The position numbers and the translations under genes are program-made. This document shows, piece after piece, positions 44,345 to 53,070 of a stretch of 64,000 nucleotides of DNA. The DNA comes from Confluentibacter lentus (GTDB lineage: Bacteria; Bacteroidota; Bacteroidia; Flavobacteriales; Flavobacteriaceae), in the NCBI RefSeq assembly GCF_002806995.1, contig NZ_NIHE01000004.1, forward strand, positions 62,001 through 126,000, read 5' to 3'. The notes beneath the pieces are model-generated. The model was not told the DNA's origin. It saw nothing but the letters and a program-made list of their open reading frames with translations, and did not search any database. Each line of letters begins with the position of its first letter. Positions within the stretch are counted from its first letter, which is position 1.

Positions 44345-46594
44345 TTACTTTTTGTCTGGAAGTGCATATACTACATAACCTTTTGGCAATGCACCAGGTT
44401 TTTTTGAATGATCAAAACTATCTGATGAGAAGCTTCCAGTTGCATTGATAACTAAATACTGTTTACCATTTATGGAATACATAGCAGGTACTGCTACAGA
44501 TTCACCACTTAAAGTCGTATCCCATAAAACCTTTCCTGTATCTTGATCTAAAGCATATAATTTGCCGCCTTTTGCAGTAGCAAACACAATACCTGTAGAG
44601 GTAACTACCATACTTTTACGTTGAACGCCTACGATGGCTCCTTTCGTTTTGTCTCCATTCGCATATTTATAGTCTTCACCTATAGGTGTTTTCCATTTAA
44701 TAGTACCATTATTTAAATCGTAAGCCACCATATAAGACCAAGGAGGGGACATTAAATCTGTCCATTCCAGTCCGTATTCCGTGGTGTATCTGGCTTCTGG
44801 ATATTGCACATTTTCAGGATAGTCTAACATTGGTGCTGCACGTTTTACATCTTCTCTCATTTTTACACCTCCAGATGCCACAACAGGGCCTTCGGGCATG
44901 GCTTCTTCATCGGTATTTCCTCCTCTTCTGAAATTCATGCTTCTAGGATTTCCACCCATAAAACGGTATAAACTTGCTAAGGATGCTTCATCAACATGCA
45001 CAAATCCTGGCATTTGTCCGCGACCATTTAATACGATGGCTTTAAATTCATCATAAAATATATGTTGTGTTACATTCTTAAGGGTTGGTCCAACACCACC
45101 TTCCATATTTGGTCCGTGACATGTTTTACAAGTGTTATCGTATAAAGTCTTAGCTTTTTTTACTTCATCATCAGAAATATTTATTTTAGGAGGCTCTACT
45201 TTACTCAATTTATAAATTGATGGATGCTCTTGGGACATCACGAACATTAATCCTTTTTCAGGGTTACTTCCTGTATTGCCATAATTGGCACCACCTAATG
45301 GGCCAGGTAGTATAATGGTTTCATATTTGTCGGAAGGTGGTACAAATAAACCTGTTTTAGCGGCATCTAGCCTTGCGTGCCATACTTGTTTTAAGCTATC
45401 GGTAAAATAAGGATTTATATTCTCTTTAGTAACTTCATGCCTCATAAAACTTGGGATGGTTGGTATGGGCTGTGTAGGCCATGCTTCTTCTCCAGGCATA
45501 TCACTGGCAGGAAACGGCTTTTCTTCTATAGGAAATACAGGTTCGCCTGTGACACGATCAAAAACAAATACATAACCATGTTTAGTGGCTGAAGCAACCG
45601 CGTCGATTTTTTTACCATCCTTATTGATTGTTATTAATTGGGGAGCAGGAGAGAGGTCATAATCCCAAAGATCATGATGCACGGTTTGATAATGCCAAAG
45701 ACGTTTGCCAGTTTTAACATCAAGTGCCACCAATGAATTTCCAAACAAGTTGCTTCCAATACGGTCAGCACCATAATAATCATATGTTGGAGAACCTAAT
45801 GATAAGTAAACAATACCTTTTTCAACATCGGCAGACATTTCGCTCCAAACATTGACGCCACCAGCATATTTATAAGCATCTTTTGGCCAAGTTTCGTACC
45901 CATACTCACCTGGGTGAGGTATGGTATGAAATGTCCATGCTAATTTTCCCGTAACAACGTTATATGCTCTTACATACCCTGGAGCTGAAAAGTAACCTTC
46001 GCCGGGTGCAGAACCCATAATTACTAAATCACCACAAATAACACCAGGCATCATGGCTTGTACCCTTCTAATAGAGCTTGGTTCTCGATCTAGACCTTCT
46101 CTTAAATCTGTATATCCTTCATCACCAAATGTTAAAATGGATTTTCCTGTAACTGCATCTATTGCTTGTAAAGAATTGTTAAGTGTGAATATTAATCTTT
46201 TATCTTTTTTATCGCTGCTTTCCCAATAATTGATACCTTTTCTAGTGATACCTCTTAAATTGGCGTGTATCCAAATTTCTTTACCTGTTAAAACATTTAA
46301 AGCTATTAAGGAATTATTTTTTCCTACTACATACATGGTAGTGTCTACCACAATCGGGGCAAAATTGTTAAACCCTCCGTCCGCAGGATAACTCCACGCA
46401 ACTTCTAATTGGTTAACATTTTCCTTAGTGATTTCGGAGCCATCAAAATATTTGGATTGATCTGGGCTTCCGCCATAATGTGACCATGTTGTATGTTTGG
46501 TGGTTGAATTATCTTTCCCGCAACTTACTAATGCAAGGCATAATAAGGCAGCAAAAATTGTAGTTAATTTAGTTGGATTTTTTTTGGTGTGCAT
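44345..46594 (-). CDS. Lipoprotein PQQ-dependent dehydrogenase with inserted cytochrome c domain (copy 3)
   Basis: 749 residues; lipobox LALVSC (Cys25). Opens WSHYGGSPDQSKYFDGSEIT; propeller repeats (LVALDVKTGKRLWHY), VHHDLWDYDLSPAPQLI, and a cytochrome c insertion at about residues 475-555 (CKTCH at 489-493, Met in GRGQMPGF). The final blades are MVAYDLNNGTIKWKTPI and KLYALDQDTGKVLWD. First gene of the ten-gene minus-strand operon. Of the three copies this one resembles the copy at 7926 in the segment GSPTYDYYGADRIGSNLFGN, suggesting a related substrate. Confidence 0.92.
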   Translation of the reverse strand: MHTKKNPTKLTTIFAALLCLALVSCGKDNSTTKHTTWSHYGGSPDQSKYFDGSEITKENVNQLEVAWSYPADGGFNNFAPIVVDTTMYVVGKNNSLIALNVLTGKEIWIHANLRGITRKGINYWESSDKKDKRLIFTLNNSLQAIDAVTGKSILTFGDEGYTDLREGLDREPSSIRRVQAMMPGVICGDLVIMGSAPGEGYFSAPGYVRAYNVVTGKLAWTFHTIPHPGEYGYETWPKDAYKYAGGVNVWSEMSADVEKGIVYLSLGSPTYDYYGADRIGSNLFGNSLVALDVKTGKRLWHYQTVHHDLWDYDLSPAPQLITINKDGKKIDAVASATKHGYVFVFDRVTGEPVFPIEEKPFPASDMPGEEAWPTQPIPTIPSFMRHEVTKENINPYFTDSLKQVWHARLDAAKTGLFVPPSDKYETIILPGPLGGANYGNTGSNPEKGLMFVMSQEHPSIYKLSKVEPPKINISDDEVKKAKTLYDNTCKTCHGPNMEGGVGPTLKNVTQHIFYDEFKAIVLNGRGQMPGFVHVDEASLASLYRFMGGNPRSMNFRRGGNTDEEAMPEGPVVASGGVKMREDVKRAAPMLDYPENVQYPEARYTTEYGLEWTDLMSPPWSYMVAYDLNNGTIKWKTPIGEDYKYANGDKTKGAIVGVQRKSMVVTSTGIVFATAKGGKLYALDQDTGKVLWDTTLSGESVAVPAMYSINGKQYLVINATGSFSSDSFDHSKKPGALPKGYVVYALPDKK

Positions 46595-47320
46595 AAAAAA
46601 TAATCATTAATGATTTTAGTGAAAATGTTTAGTTTAGTTTGTTGTTATTTAAATGAATCAGGTATTTTTTGTTACTCGAATTTCAATTAGACTTAACTTA
46701 TTGGTTTTGGTTTAATTGTACGAAAAAACATGAGTGTTTTCGGCTCGAAAAACCAAGATAGTAAAAAATTAAAATCAACAAACTTAGGTCTATATCGTTG
46801 TGTTTTTTTTAACTCAATTAAACCTGAATAATAGGTCTTTTAAATGGCGTAAATACCTGATAAACTTAATGTTCTGCGTGCATCGTTAAAACTTTGTTAA
46901 AAATAAAAATCCCCATTAAAAATTTGAAGCAAACGGTTGCGAAGCGAATTATGGAAATACAATTTCAATTTTTTTGGTAATGGAATTAATTTAGCATAAA
47001 ATAAGATCATCGGGTAGTTATATGAATAAAGGAAGTGTATATTTATGTTGCGGAATTAATACTTTAATTATTTACCAATTGTAGTTTAATTTATAAAAGA
47101 TTTACTAGAATTAAAAGACGTTGTCTCCAATGTTTGCAATGAAATCGATTTGTATTAACATGATAAATCAAGTCTAAAGGATTGTTTGTTAAAGTCTATA
47201 AAACATTAACACGAAAGAGATGTATAAATGGGAATATTGTAATTTAAATTAAAATTCTTGTAATTCATGTCATTGGAGTTGGTTGTACTTTGCGCTCATA
47301 ATTTATATAAAACATAGAAA
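46595..47320. other. 726-base intergenic region upstream of the minus-strand operon
   Basis: The longest gene-free stretch. It carries a likely minus-strand promoter near 46753-46782 and otherwise AT-rich DNA with no ORF over ten or so codons, no terminator and no repeat I can name. It marks the right edge of the island. Confidence 0.5.
46753..46782 (-). promoter_or_regulatory. Candidate promoter of the ten-gene minus-strand operon
   Basis: On the minus strand TTTG, an 18-base gap and TATCTTGG come within one base of the Bacteroidota TTTG-N19-TAnnTTTG pattern. It lies about 160 bases before the PQQ gene start. Confidence 0.45.
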
Positions 47321-47566
47321 ATGAAAAAAGAAACATTAATATTCGGGAATTTTATGAGTATTGCCGTTTTTATCTCTTTAATGTTTTTTGCTTTTACAAG
47401 CTGTAGAGATGAGAAAGCAAAAACAGAAACTGTAATTATTGAAAAACCAGTAGAACAACCAAAAACTGAAGATAAAGATGGAACTTCGATTAGTGTTGAT
47501 GGTGAAGGGGTTGAGTTTTCGACTAAAAGTGGAGATAAAAAAACTGAAATATCAATTAAAGAATAG
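47321..47566 (+). CDS. Small lipoprotein of unknown function
   Basis: 81 residues. A lipoprotein signal ends in FTSC near residue 27, then a charged, lysine- and glutamate-rich tail (EKPVEQPKTEDKDGTSISVD; FSTKSGDKKTEISIKE) with no recognised fold. The gene stands alone with its own terminator at 47590. Probably a surface or periplasmic stress-type lipoprotein; nothing more can be said. Confidence 0.7.
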   Translation: MKKETLIFGNFMSIAVFISLMFFAFTSCRDEKAKTETVIIEKPVEQPKTEDKDGTSISVDGEGVEFSTKSGDKKTEISIKE

Positions 47567-47589
47567 TTTTTTTAAAATTTAAGAAACAG

Positions 47590-47615
47590 AAAACCGACAT
47601 TATCGTCGGTTTTTG
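47590..47615 (+). terminator. Terminator of the small lipoprotein gene
   Basis: AAAACCGAC pairs with GTCGGTTTT around a 6-base loop and runs into T residues, 24 bases after the stop. Confidence 0.85.
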
Positions 47616-47630
47616 TCATTTAAATGATTA

Positions 47631-47678
47631 TTTATAAAACAACAAGAATTACTTTAAACCTCCTTGTTGTTTTATAAA
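47631..47678. repeat. 16-base perfect inverted repeat overlapping a stop codon
   Basis: TTTATAAAACAACAAG at 47631 is perfectly repeated in reverse at 47663-47678 around a 16-base loop. The right arm contains the stop codon of the minus-strand lipoprotein gene (47672-47674). It may act as that gene's terminator or mRNA-stabilising hairpin. Confidence 0.7.
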
Positions 47679-48121
47679 TATATGGTTAATTTTTTTAATT
47701 CGGAGTCAAACTCAAAAGTATTGTTGGCAACTATCAAATTTTTAATATCACCAAGGTCACAACATTCATTGGTTTTAGGTTGTGAAACCTCATAAGATAT
47801 GGTAATAGCATCTAGATTTTTAATGTTTAAAACTTGAATATTTTCAGTACTGGCGTATAATATGATTGTTCCATAATATTGAGATGTGGTGTTGGAAACC
47901 AATTCAAAATAAATAGATTCGTTTTTAGAGTTCTTTATTTCAATATCATCTTTAGAAATATTATTTTCTATGATATAATTGGCGTTTGTTTCTTCATCTA
48001 AAATATTAACCGATACTGTTAATGCCGCACAAAGAACAGCTGAACAATCCGGTTTGGCCGCGTCATTTGTTTCACAACCAATCAATAAAATAAAAAAGAT
48101 AATAAATAAAGTGCTTTTCAT
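47672..48121 (-). CDS. Lipoprotein of unknown function
   Basis: The frame opens at 48157, but the ATG at 48121 gives a clean lipoprotein signal (MKSTLFIIFFILLIGC), so about 149 residues. After the cysteine come TNDAAKPDCSAVLCAALTVS and a beta-rich domain (NILDEETNANYIIENNISKD; YYGTIILYASTENIQVLNIK) with a further cysteine pair (NECCDLGDI). It resembles short Ig-like or jelly-roll lipoproteins of Flavobacteriaceae but I recognise no named family. Sits alone between two hairpins. Confidence 0.75.
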   Translation of the reverse strand: MKSTLFIIFFILLIGCETNDAAKPDCSAVLCAALTVSVNILDEETNANYIIENNISKDDIEIKNSKNESIYFELVSNTTSQYYGTIILYASTENIQVLNIKNLDAITISYEVSQPKTNECCDLGDIKNLIVANNTFEFDSELKKLTIYL

Positions 48122-48192
48122 AGACTGTCCGTTTTTACTTAGATGCAGAATATACATATGGTTGCGTTACATGGACAAGTAAATATTGCAAT

Positions 48193-48225
48193 AATAAAAA
48201 TCCTGATAGAGAACCATCAGGATTT
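48193..48225 (-). terminator. Terminator of secA
   Basis: Read on the minus strand, AAATCCTGAT pairs with ATCAGGATTT around an 8-base loop and is followed by a T-run. It lies 40 bases after the secA stop. Confidence 0.85.
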
Positions 48226-48264
48226 AAAAAAAAACACTTCATTATGAAGCTATGCATGTTTTAA

Positions 48265-51200
48265 TTACTCTTCAACCAGCACCCAATCTCCTTTAGCCAA
48301 TAAGGGTTCTGCTTGTTTGTACTTTAATGTTTTGTTTTCACCATTAATTACATGTTTGATGGTTACCTGATCATTGCGTCCAATTTTTGGTCGTTCACGA
48401 ACAATGGTTTCAATGACTTGCGGTTGACGTTGCGTATTATTGCCAACAGCCCTACTTTGGGCAGACCGTTCATCTAAATTGGGAATTTCGTCTTTTTGAA
48501 CGTTCAATTTTTCTTGTCGGCGTACTTTGGCTTCTTGTATGGTATTTTGTGTTTCACTTGGTAATTCACCTTTAAACAAGAATGAAATCACATCTTTGTT
48601 CACTTCATCGATCATGCCTTTAAACAGTTCAAACGCTTCGAACTTATAAATCAATAAAGGATCTTTTTGCTCATGCACTGCTAATTGTACCGATTGTTTT
48701 AACTCATCCATTTTACGTAAATGCGTTTTCCAAGCATCGTCAATAATGGCAAGTGCAATATTTTTTTCAAAATCGGTAATTAATTGCTTGCCCCCTGTTT
48801 GATAAGCTTTTTCTAAATCGGTAACAACGCTTAAGCTTTTTATGCCATCAGTAAAAGGCACCACGATGCGCTTAAATTTATCGCGCTGCGTTTCATAAAC
48901 ATTTTTAATCACAGGAAATGCGATATCTGCATTTCTGGTCATTTTATCTTTATAGTGGCTAAAAGTTTCCTTGTACACTTTGGATGTGATTTCCTGTACT
49001 GATAATTTTCCAAATTCTGCTTCTGTAATGGGCGAAGCCATGGAGAAATAACGAATCAATTCAAACTCAAAATTTTTAAAATCGTTTGCAGTTTTATTGG
49101 TTTCCGAAATGTTTTCTGTAATATCGAAAATCATATTTGCCAAATCCACACGAAGGCGTTCACCATGTAGGGCGTGACGGCGACGTTTGTAAACAACCTC
49201 ACGTTGTGCATTCATAACATCATCGTACTCTAACAAACGTTTACGAACCCCAAAGTTGTTTTCCTCTACTTTTTTCTGGGCACGCTCAATGGATTTTGAA
49301 ATCATGGAATGCTGAATCACTTCACCTTCCTTCAAGCCCATTCTATCCATCATTTTAGCAATACGTTCACTACCAAACAAACGCATTAAATTATCTTCCA
49401 GCGATACATAAAATTGTGAACTTCCTGGGTCACCCTGACGACCGGCACGACCACGTAACTGTCTGTCCACACGACGGGAATCATGGCGTTCTGTACCAAT
49501 AATGGCCAAACCGCCTGCTTTTTTAACAGCGTCACTTAATTTAATGTCCGTACCACGACCCGCCATGTTGGTGGCAATAGTTACTTGTCCGGATTGTCCA
49601 GCTTCTGCAACAATATCCGCCTCTTTTTTATGAAGTTTGGCATTCAATACATTATGTGGAATTTTTCTAATGGTAAGCATTTTACCAAGTAGTTCACTAA
49701 TTTCTACAGAAGTAGTACCAATCAATACGGGACGACCAGCTTGCGATAATTGTGTTACTTCGTCAATAACGGCATTGTATTTTTCACGTTTGGTTTTATA
49801 TACCAAATCGTCTCTATCGTCTCTAGAAACAGGACGATTGGTTGGAATTTCAACGACATCCAATTTATAGATTTCCCAAAACTCACCAGCTTCCGTAACC
49901 GCAGTACCCGTCATACCAGACAACTTACGGTACATTCTAAAATAATTTTGAAGTGTAATGGTTGCAAATGTTTGGGTAGCATCTTCAATTTTTACATTTT
50001 CTTTGGCTTCAATAGCTTGGTGTAACCCATCACTATAACGGCGACCATCCATGATACGTCCCGTTTGCTCATCCACAATCATGACTTTATTGTCAATCAC
50101 TACATATTGAATGTCTTTTTCAAACAATGCGTATGCTTTTAGAAGTTGATTAAGGGTATGGATGCGCTCCGATTTTATACCAAAATCTTTATATAATTCT
50201 TCTTTAAGTTTGGCTTCTTCTTCTTTGGAAAGGTTTTGATTTTCAATTTTAGCGATTTCAACACCTATTTCTGGCAAGATGAAAAACGTGGGATTGTCTT
50301 TTCCGGAGATGTATTCCACACCTTTATCGGTCAATTCAATCTGATTGTTTTTTTCTTCTATAACATAATATAATTCGGCATCAACCTTTGGCATTTCGCG
50401 GTTGTTGTCCTGCATATAGAAATTCTCTGTTTTTTGAAGTAATTGCTTAATGCCTTCTTCACTTAAAAACTTGATAAGTGCTTTGTTTTTTGGCATACCA
50501 CGATACACACGTAGCAGTTGAAAACCACCTTCTTTAGTATCGCCAGCGGCAATTAATTTTTTGGCTTCGGCTAAAACGCCAGTTAAATATTTGCGTTGTA
50601 CGGCAACAATATCATCCACTTTAGGTTTTAGCTCATTAAATTCGTGACGTTCCCCTTGAGGAATCGGTCCGGAAATTATCAATGGCGTACGCGCATCATC
50701 CACTAAAACCGAATCCACCTCATCGACAATAGCATAGTGGTGCGGACGTTGAACCAAATCGTTTGGCGTATGTGCCATGTTATCACGCAAGTAATCGAAA
50801 CCAAATTCGTTGTTGGTTCCATAAGTGATATCTGCATTGTAGGCTTTTTTACGGGCATCAGAATTTGGTTGGTGGTAATCAATACAATCAACAGTTAATC
50901 CATGAAATTGAAATAATGGCGCCATCCAGGCACTATCACGTTTTGCCAAATAATCATTTACGGTTACTAAATGAACGCCTTTCCCTGAAAGCGCATTTAA
51001 GTACATGGGTAATGTGGCGACCAAGGTTTTACCTTCACCCGTTTGCATTTCGGCAATTTTACCTTGATGCAGCGCAATACCACCAATAAGTTGTACATCG
51101 TAATGCACCATATCCCAAGTAATGGGTTTTCCGGCAGCATCCCAAGAGTTGGACCAAATGGCTTTATCATTATCTAAAGTCACATAATCTTTGGTTCCTG

Positions 51201-51621
51201 AAATTTCACGGTCGAATGTATTGGCGGTAACAGTAAGGGTTGAGTTGTTTTTAAAACGTTTTGCGGTTTCTTTAACCACAGCAAAAGCTTCTGGTAAAAT
51301 GGCATTTAAAACATCTTCGGTAATTTTGTAAGCATCATCTTTAAGCTTGTCAATATCTTGGTAAATATCTTCACGTCTATCAATATCCTCGGTATCTTCA
51401 GCTTCGTCAAGAAGTTTAGCTATTTGGTCGTCAATAGCTTTATTGGCTTCGGCTATTTTAGCTTTAAATTCAGCAGTTTTAGCTCTTAATTCGTCATGGG
51501 AAAGAGCTTCTAATGCCTTTTCAAATGTTTTAATTTTATCGACTAAAGGCGTGATGGCTTTTACGTCTTGTTTAGATTTGTCTCCTACAAATACTTTAAG
51601 AACACTATTTAAAAAACTCAT
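48265..51621 (-). CDS. secA: Protein translocase ATPase SecA
   Basis: 1118 residues, the large form usual in Bacteroidota. The motor has GEMQTGEGKTLVATLPMYLN (Walker A), DEVDSVLVDDARTPLIISGP (Walker B), and MAGRGTDIKL with ERHDSRRVDRQLRGRAGRQG (helicase motifs of the second domain). The insertion after the first motor segment (RKYLTGVLAEAKKLIAAGD and beyond) accounts for the length. The C-terminus ends KYKQAEPLLAKGDWVLVEE and lacks the zinc-binding tail that in proteobacteria contacts SecB. It drives Sec-dependent export at the inner membrane. Single gene with its own terminator. Confidence 0.97.
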   Translation of the reverse strand: MSFLNSVLKVFVGDKSKQDVKAITPLVDKIKTFEKALEALSHDELRAKTAEFKAKIAEANKAIDDQIAKLLDEAEDTEDIDRREDIYQDIDKLKDDAYKITEDVLNAILPEAFAVVKETAKRFKNNSTLTVTANTFDREISGTKDYVTLDNDKAIWSNSWDAAGKPITWDMVHYDVQLIGGIALHQGKIAEMQTGEGKTLVATLPMYLNALSGKGVHLVTVNDYLAKRDSAWMAPLFQFHGLTVDCIDYHQPNSDARKKAYNADITYGTNNEFGFDYLRDNMAHTPNDLVQRPHHYAIVDEVDSVLVDDARTPLIISGPIPQGERHEFNELKPKVDDIVAVQRKYLTGVLAEAKKLIAAGDTKEGGFQLLRVYRGMPKNKALIKFLSEEGIKQLLQKTENFYMQDNNREMPKVDAELYYVIEEKNNQIELTDKGVEYISGKDNPTFFILPEIGVEIAKIENQNLSKEEEAKLKEELYKDFGIKSERIHTLNQLLKAYALFEKDIQYVVIDNKVMIVDEQTGRIMDGRRYSDGLHQAIEAKENVKIEDATQTFATITLQNYFRMYRKLSGMTGTAVTEAGEFWEIYKLDVVEIPTNRPVSRDDRDDLVYKTKREKYNAVIDEVTQLSQAGRPVLIGTTSVEISELLGKMLTIRKIPHNVLNAKLHKKEADIVAEAGQSGQVTIATNMAGRGTDIKLSDAVKKAGGLAIIGTERHDSRRVDRQLRGRAGRQGDPGSSQFYVSLEDNLMRLFGSERIAKMMDRMGLKEGEVIQHSMISKSIERAQKKVEENNFGVRKRLLEYDDVMNAQREVVYKRRRHALHGERLRVDLANMIFDITENISETNKTANDFKNFEFELIRYFSMASPITEAEFGKLSVQEITSKVYKETFSHYKDKMTRNADIAFPVIKNVYETQRDKFKRIVVPFTDGIKSLSVVTDLEKAYQTGGKQLITDFEKNIALAIIDDAWKTHLRKMDELKQSVQLAVHEQKDPLLIYKFEAFELFKGMIDEVNKDVISFLFKGELPSETQNTIQEAKVRRQEKLNVQKDEIPNLDERSAQSRAVGNNTQRQPQVIETIVRERPKIGRNDQVTIKHVINGENKTLKYKQAEPLLAKGDWVLVEE

Positions 51622-51701
51622 GTGCTATATATTGTTTTAATCTGGAAATGTTCCAGAGATTTTTATTTTCTTATTTTTATTTTGATGCTTAAGCAAGCAT
51701 T

Positions 51702-51709
51702 CAAAGATA
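51702..51709 (-). promoter_or_regulatory. Probable -7 element of secA
   Basis: Minus-strand TATCTTTG matches TAnnTTTG 80 bases before the secA ATG. No good TTG at the expected upstream distance. Confidence 0.45.
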
Positions 51710-51742
51710 CAGTTTGTTGGGTTGTTTTGTAAATTTTAGAGC

Positions 51743-51773
51743 ATAAAAAAAGTCTCTAATCGAGACTTTTTAA
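51743..51773 (-). terminator. Terminator of the DUF2795 gene
   Basis: AAAAAGTCTC and GAGACTTTTT flank a 5-base loop, with A- and T-runs on both sides. It lies 20 bases after the stop of the minus-strand gene at 51791. Confidence 0.85.
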
Positions 51774-51790
51774 CTATTCTTTATGCTTTA

Positions 51791-52012
51791 TTAATATTCA
51801 TCCTCATTCCAGAGGTAATCTTCATCAGTTGGATAGTCAGACCAAATTTCATCAATTGAATCGTAAGCGTCACCTTCGTCTTCAATAGACTGTAAATTTT
51901 CAACAACTTCCAAAGGGGCTCCCGTTCTAATAGCGTAATCTATTAACTCGTCTTTTGTTGCTGGCCAAGGCGCATCACTTAAATACGATGCTAATTCTAA
52001 AGTCCAATACAT
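51791..52012 (-). CDS. DUF2795-domain small acidic protein
   Basis: 73 residues. The opening MYWTLELASYLSDAPWPATK and the following ELIDYAIRTGAPLEVVENLQ form the DUF2795 helical domain, and the tail is strongly acidic (DEGDAYDSIDEIWSDYPTDE). In many flavobacteria this protein is encoded beside secA, as here. It has no signal and no known function. A link to SecA or to ribosome-associated work is a guess from position. Confidence 0.85.
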   Translation of the reverse strand: MYWTLELASYLSDAPWPATKDELIDYAIRTGAPLEVVENLQSIEDEGDAYDSIDEIWSDYPTDEDYLWNEDEY

Positions 52013-52146
52013 TTTATATGCGTTTTAATTTTGTGCAAAAATAATTTTTTAGTTCAAACACACAAGAAAAAAATGAATTATTTAATTATTATTTTTAAGA
52101 ACGTGTTTTTTTACTATGTAAGCAGCTGAAATTTAGCTTTTAATTT

Positions 52147-52294
52147 GGGCGTTACCGCATCCTTCGGCTCCAATCAGGACAGGCGGTCGGGCTTTTCGTT
52201 ACAATCTTTTTTATTTGTTCTCGATACATTTTGCTCATGCTTCACAAAACGCTCGAACTGACATAAAAAAGGATTTTCACTACAATCCTTAACG
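52147..52294. repeat. Flavobacterial intergenic palindromic repeat (GGGCGTTAC...TAACGC type) with a second repeat in its loop
   Basis: The element opens GGGCGTTACCGCATCCTTCG, has GGCGGTCGGGCTTTTCGTTA, and closes AAAAGGATTTTCACTACAA with a terminal TAACGC; this form is scattered between genes in many Flavobacteriaceae. The GCGTTA and TAACGC ends are inverted. Its centre (52216-52265) is a TTCTCGATAC...CGCTCGAACTGACATAA unit of the second repeat family also found at 53859. Origin and function unknown. Confidence 0.65.
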
Positions 52295-52302
52295 CACTTA
52301 AT

Positions 52303-52875
52303 TTAGGATTTTTTTGGAATCCATTTAATTTCATCTGCTTGCAAATCGTAAGTCAACTTTCGTGCCAACACAAAAAGATAGTCAGAAAGGCGGTTTAAGT
52401 ATATTAAAGCATTTGGTTCTACTGGCTCTAAATCATTAAGTGCAGCGGTTAAACGCTCGGCTCTACGGCACACACAGCGTGTAATATGACAGAATGACAC
52501 CGTTTGATGGCCGCCTGGCAAAACAAAATGCGTCATGGGAGGTAACACGTCATTCATACTGTCTATTTCCTGTTCTAAAAGCTCAATATCTTCATCGGAA
52601 ATTTTCTGGATATTCAATCGTTCTTTACCATTTTTCAATATTGCTTTTTCAGGATCGGTTGCTAAAATGGCACCTACGGTAAATAGTTTATCTTGAATGT
52701 TGATAAGGATATCTTTATATAGGGAATCGATGTCTTGGTCACGAATGAGTCCTAAATGGGAATTTAATTCATCAATAGTGCCATAGCTTTCAATGCGTAT
52801 GTGGTGCTTGGGTACACGTGTGCCACCAAATAATGCCGTGGTTCCTGTATCGCCTGTTTTTGTATAAATTTTCAT
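52303..52875 (-). CDS. Cob(I)alamin adenosyltransferase, PduO type
   Basis: The frame opens at 52899, but the ATG at 52875 (MKIYTKTGDTGTTALFGGTR) is the usual family start, giving 190 residues. The N-terminal ATP-binding motif TKTGDTGTTALFGG, SYGTIDELNSHLGLIRD, and the later RCVCRRAERLTAALNDLEPV and YLNRLSDYLFVLARK are diagnostic. The enzyme transfers the 5'-deoxyadenosyl group from ATP to cob(I)alamin. Monocistronic here, followed by a repeat element. Confidence 0.93.
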   Translation of the reverse strand: MKIYTKTGDTGTTALFGGTRVPKHHIRIESYGTIDELNSHLGLIRDQDIDSLYKDILINIQDKLFTVGAILATDPEKAILKNGKERLNIQKISDEDIELLEQEIDSMNDVLPPMTHFVLPGGHQTVSFCHITRCVCRRAERLTAALNDLEPVEPNALIYLNRLSDYLFVLARKLTYDLQADEIKWIPKKS

Positions 52876-52973
52876 CTGTTTATATCTATTGCTTTTCAAA
52901 GGTCAGATGGAATTCGCAAATAATCATTTCGGTTGGTATCAACTTAATTGTTATGGCTCATTTCATGTAACAA

Positions 52974-53005
52974 AGTTAGAAGTTAAAAGTTAGAAGTTAA
53001 AAGTT
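52974..53005. repeat. Short tandem repeat, 14-base unit
   Basis: AGTTAGAAGTTAAA occurs twice in tandem, then the start of a third unit (AGTT). It lies between the adenosyltransferase and the methyltransferase genes. Intergenic, likely slippage-derived. Confidence 0.7.
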
Positions 53006-53070
53006 TTTGCTATGAATTCATTGAGGTTTTTTATATTTCTGAAGGACTCAACAACTAAGCGATTAAACCA

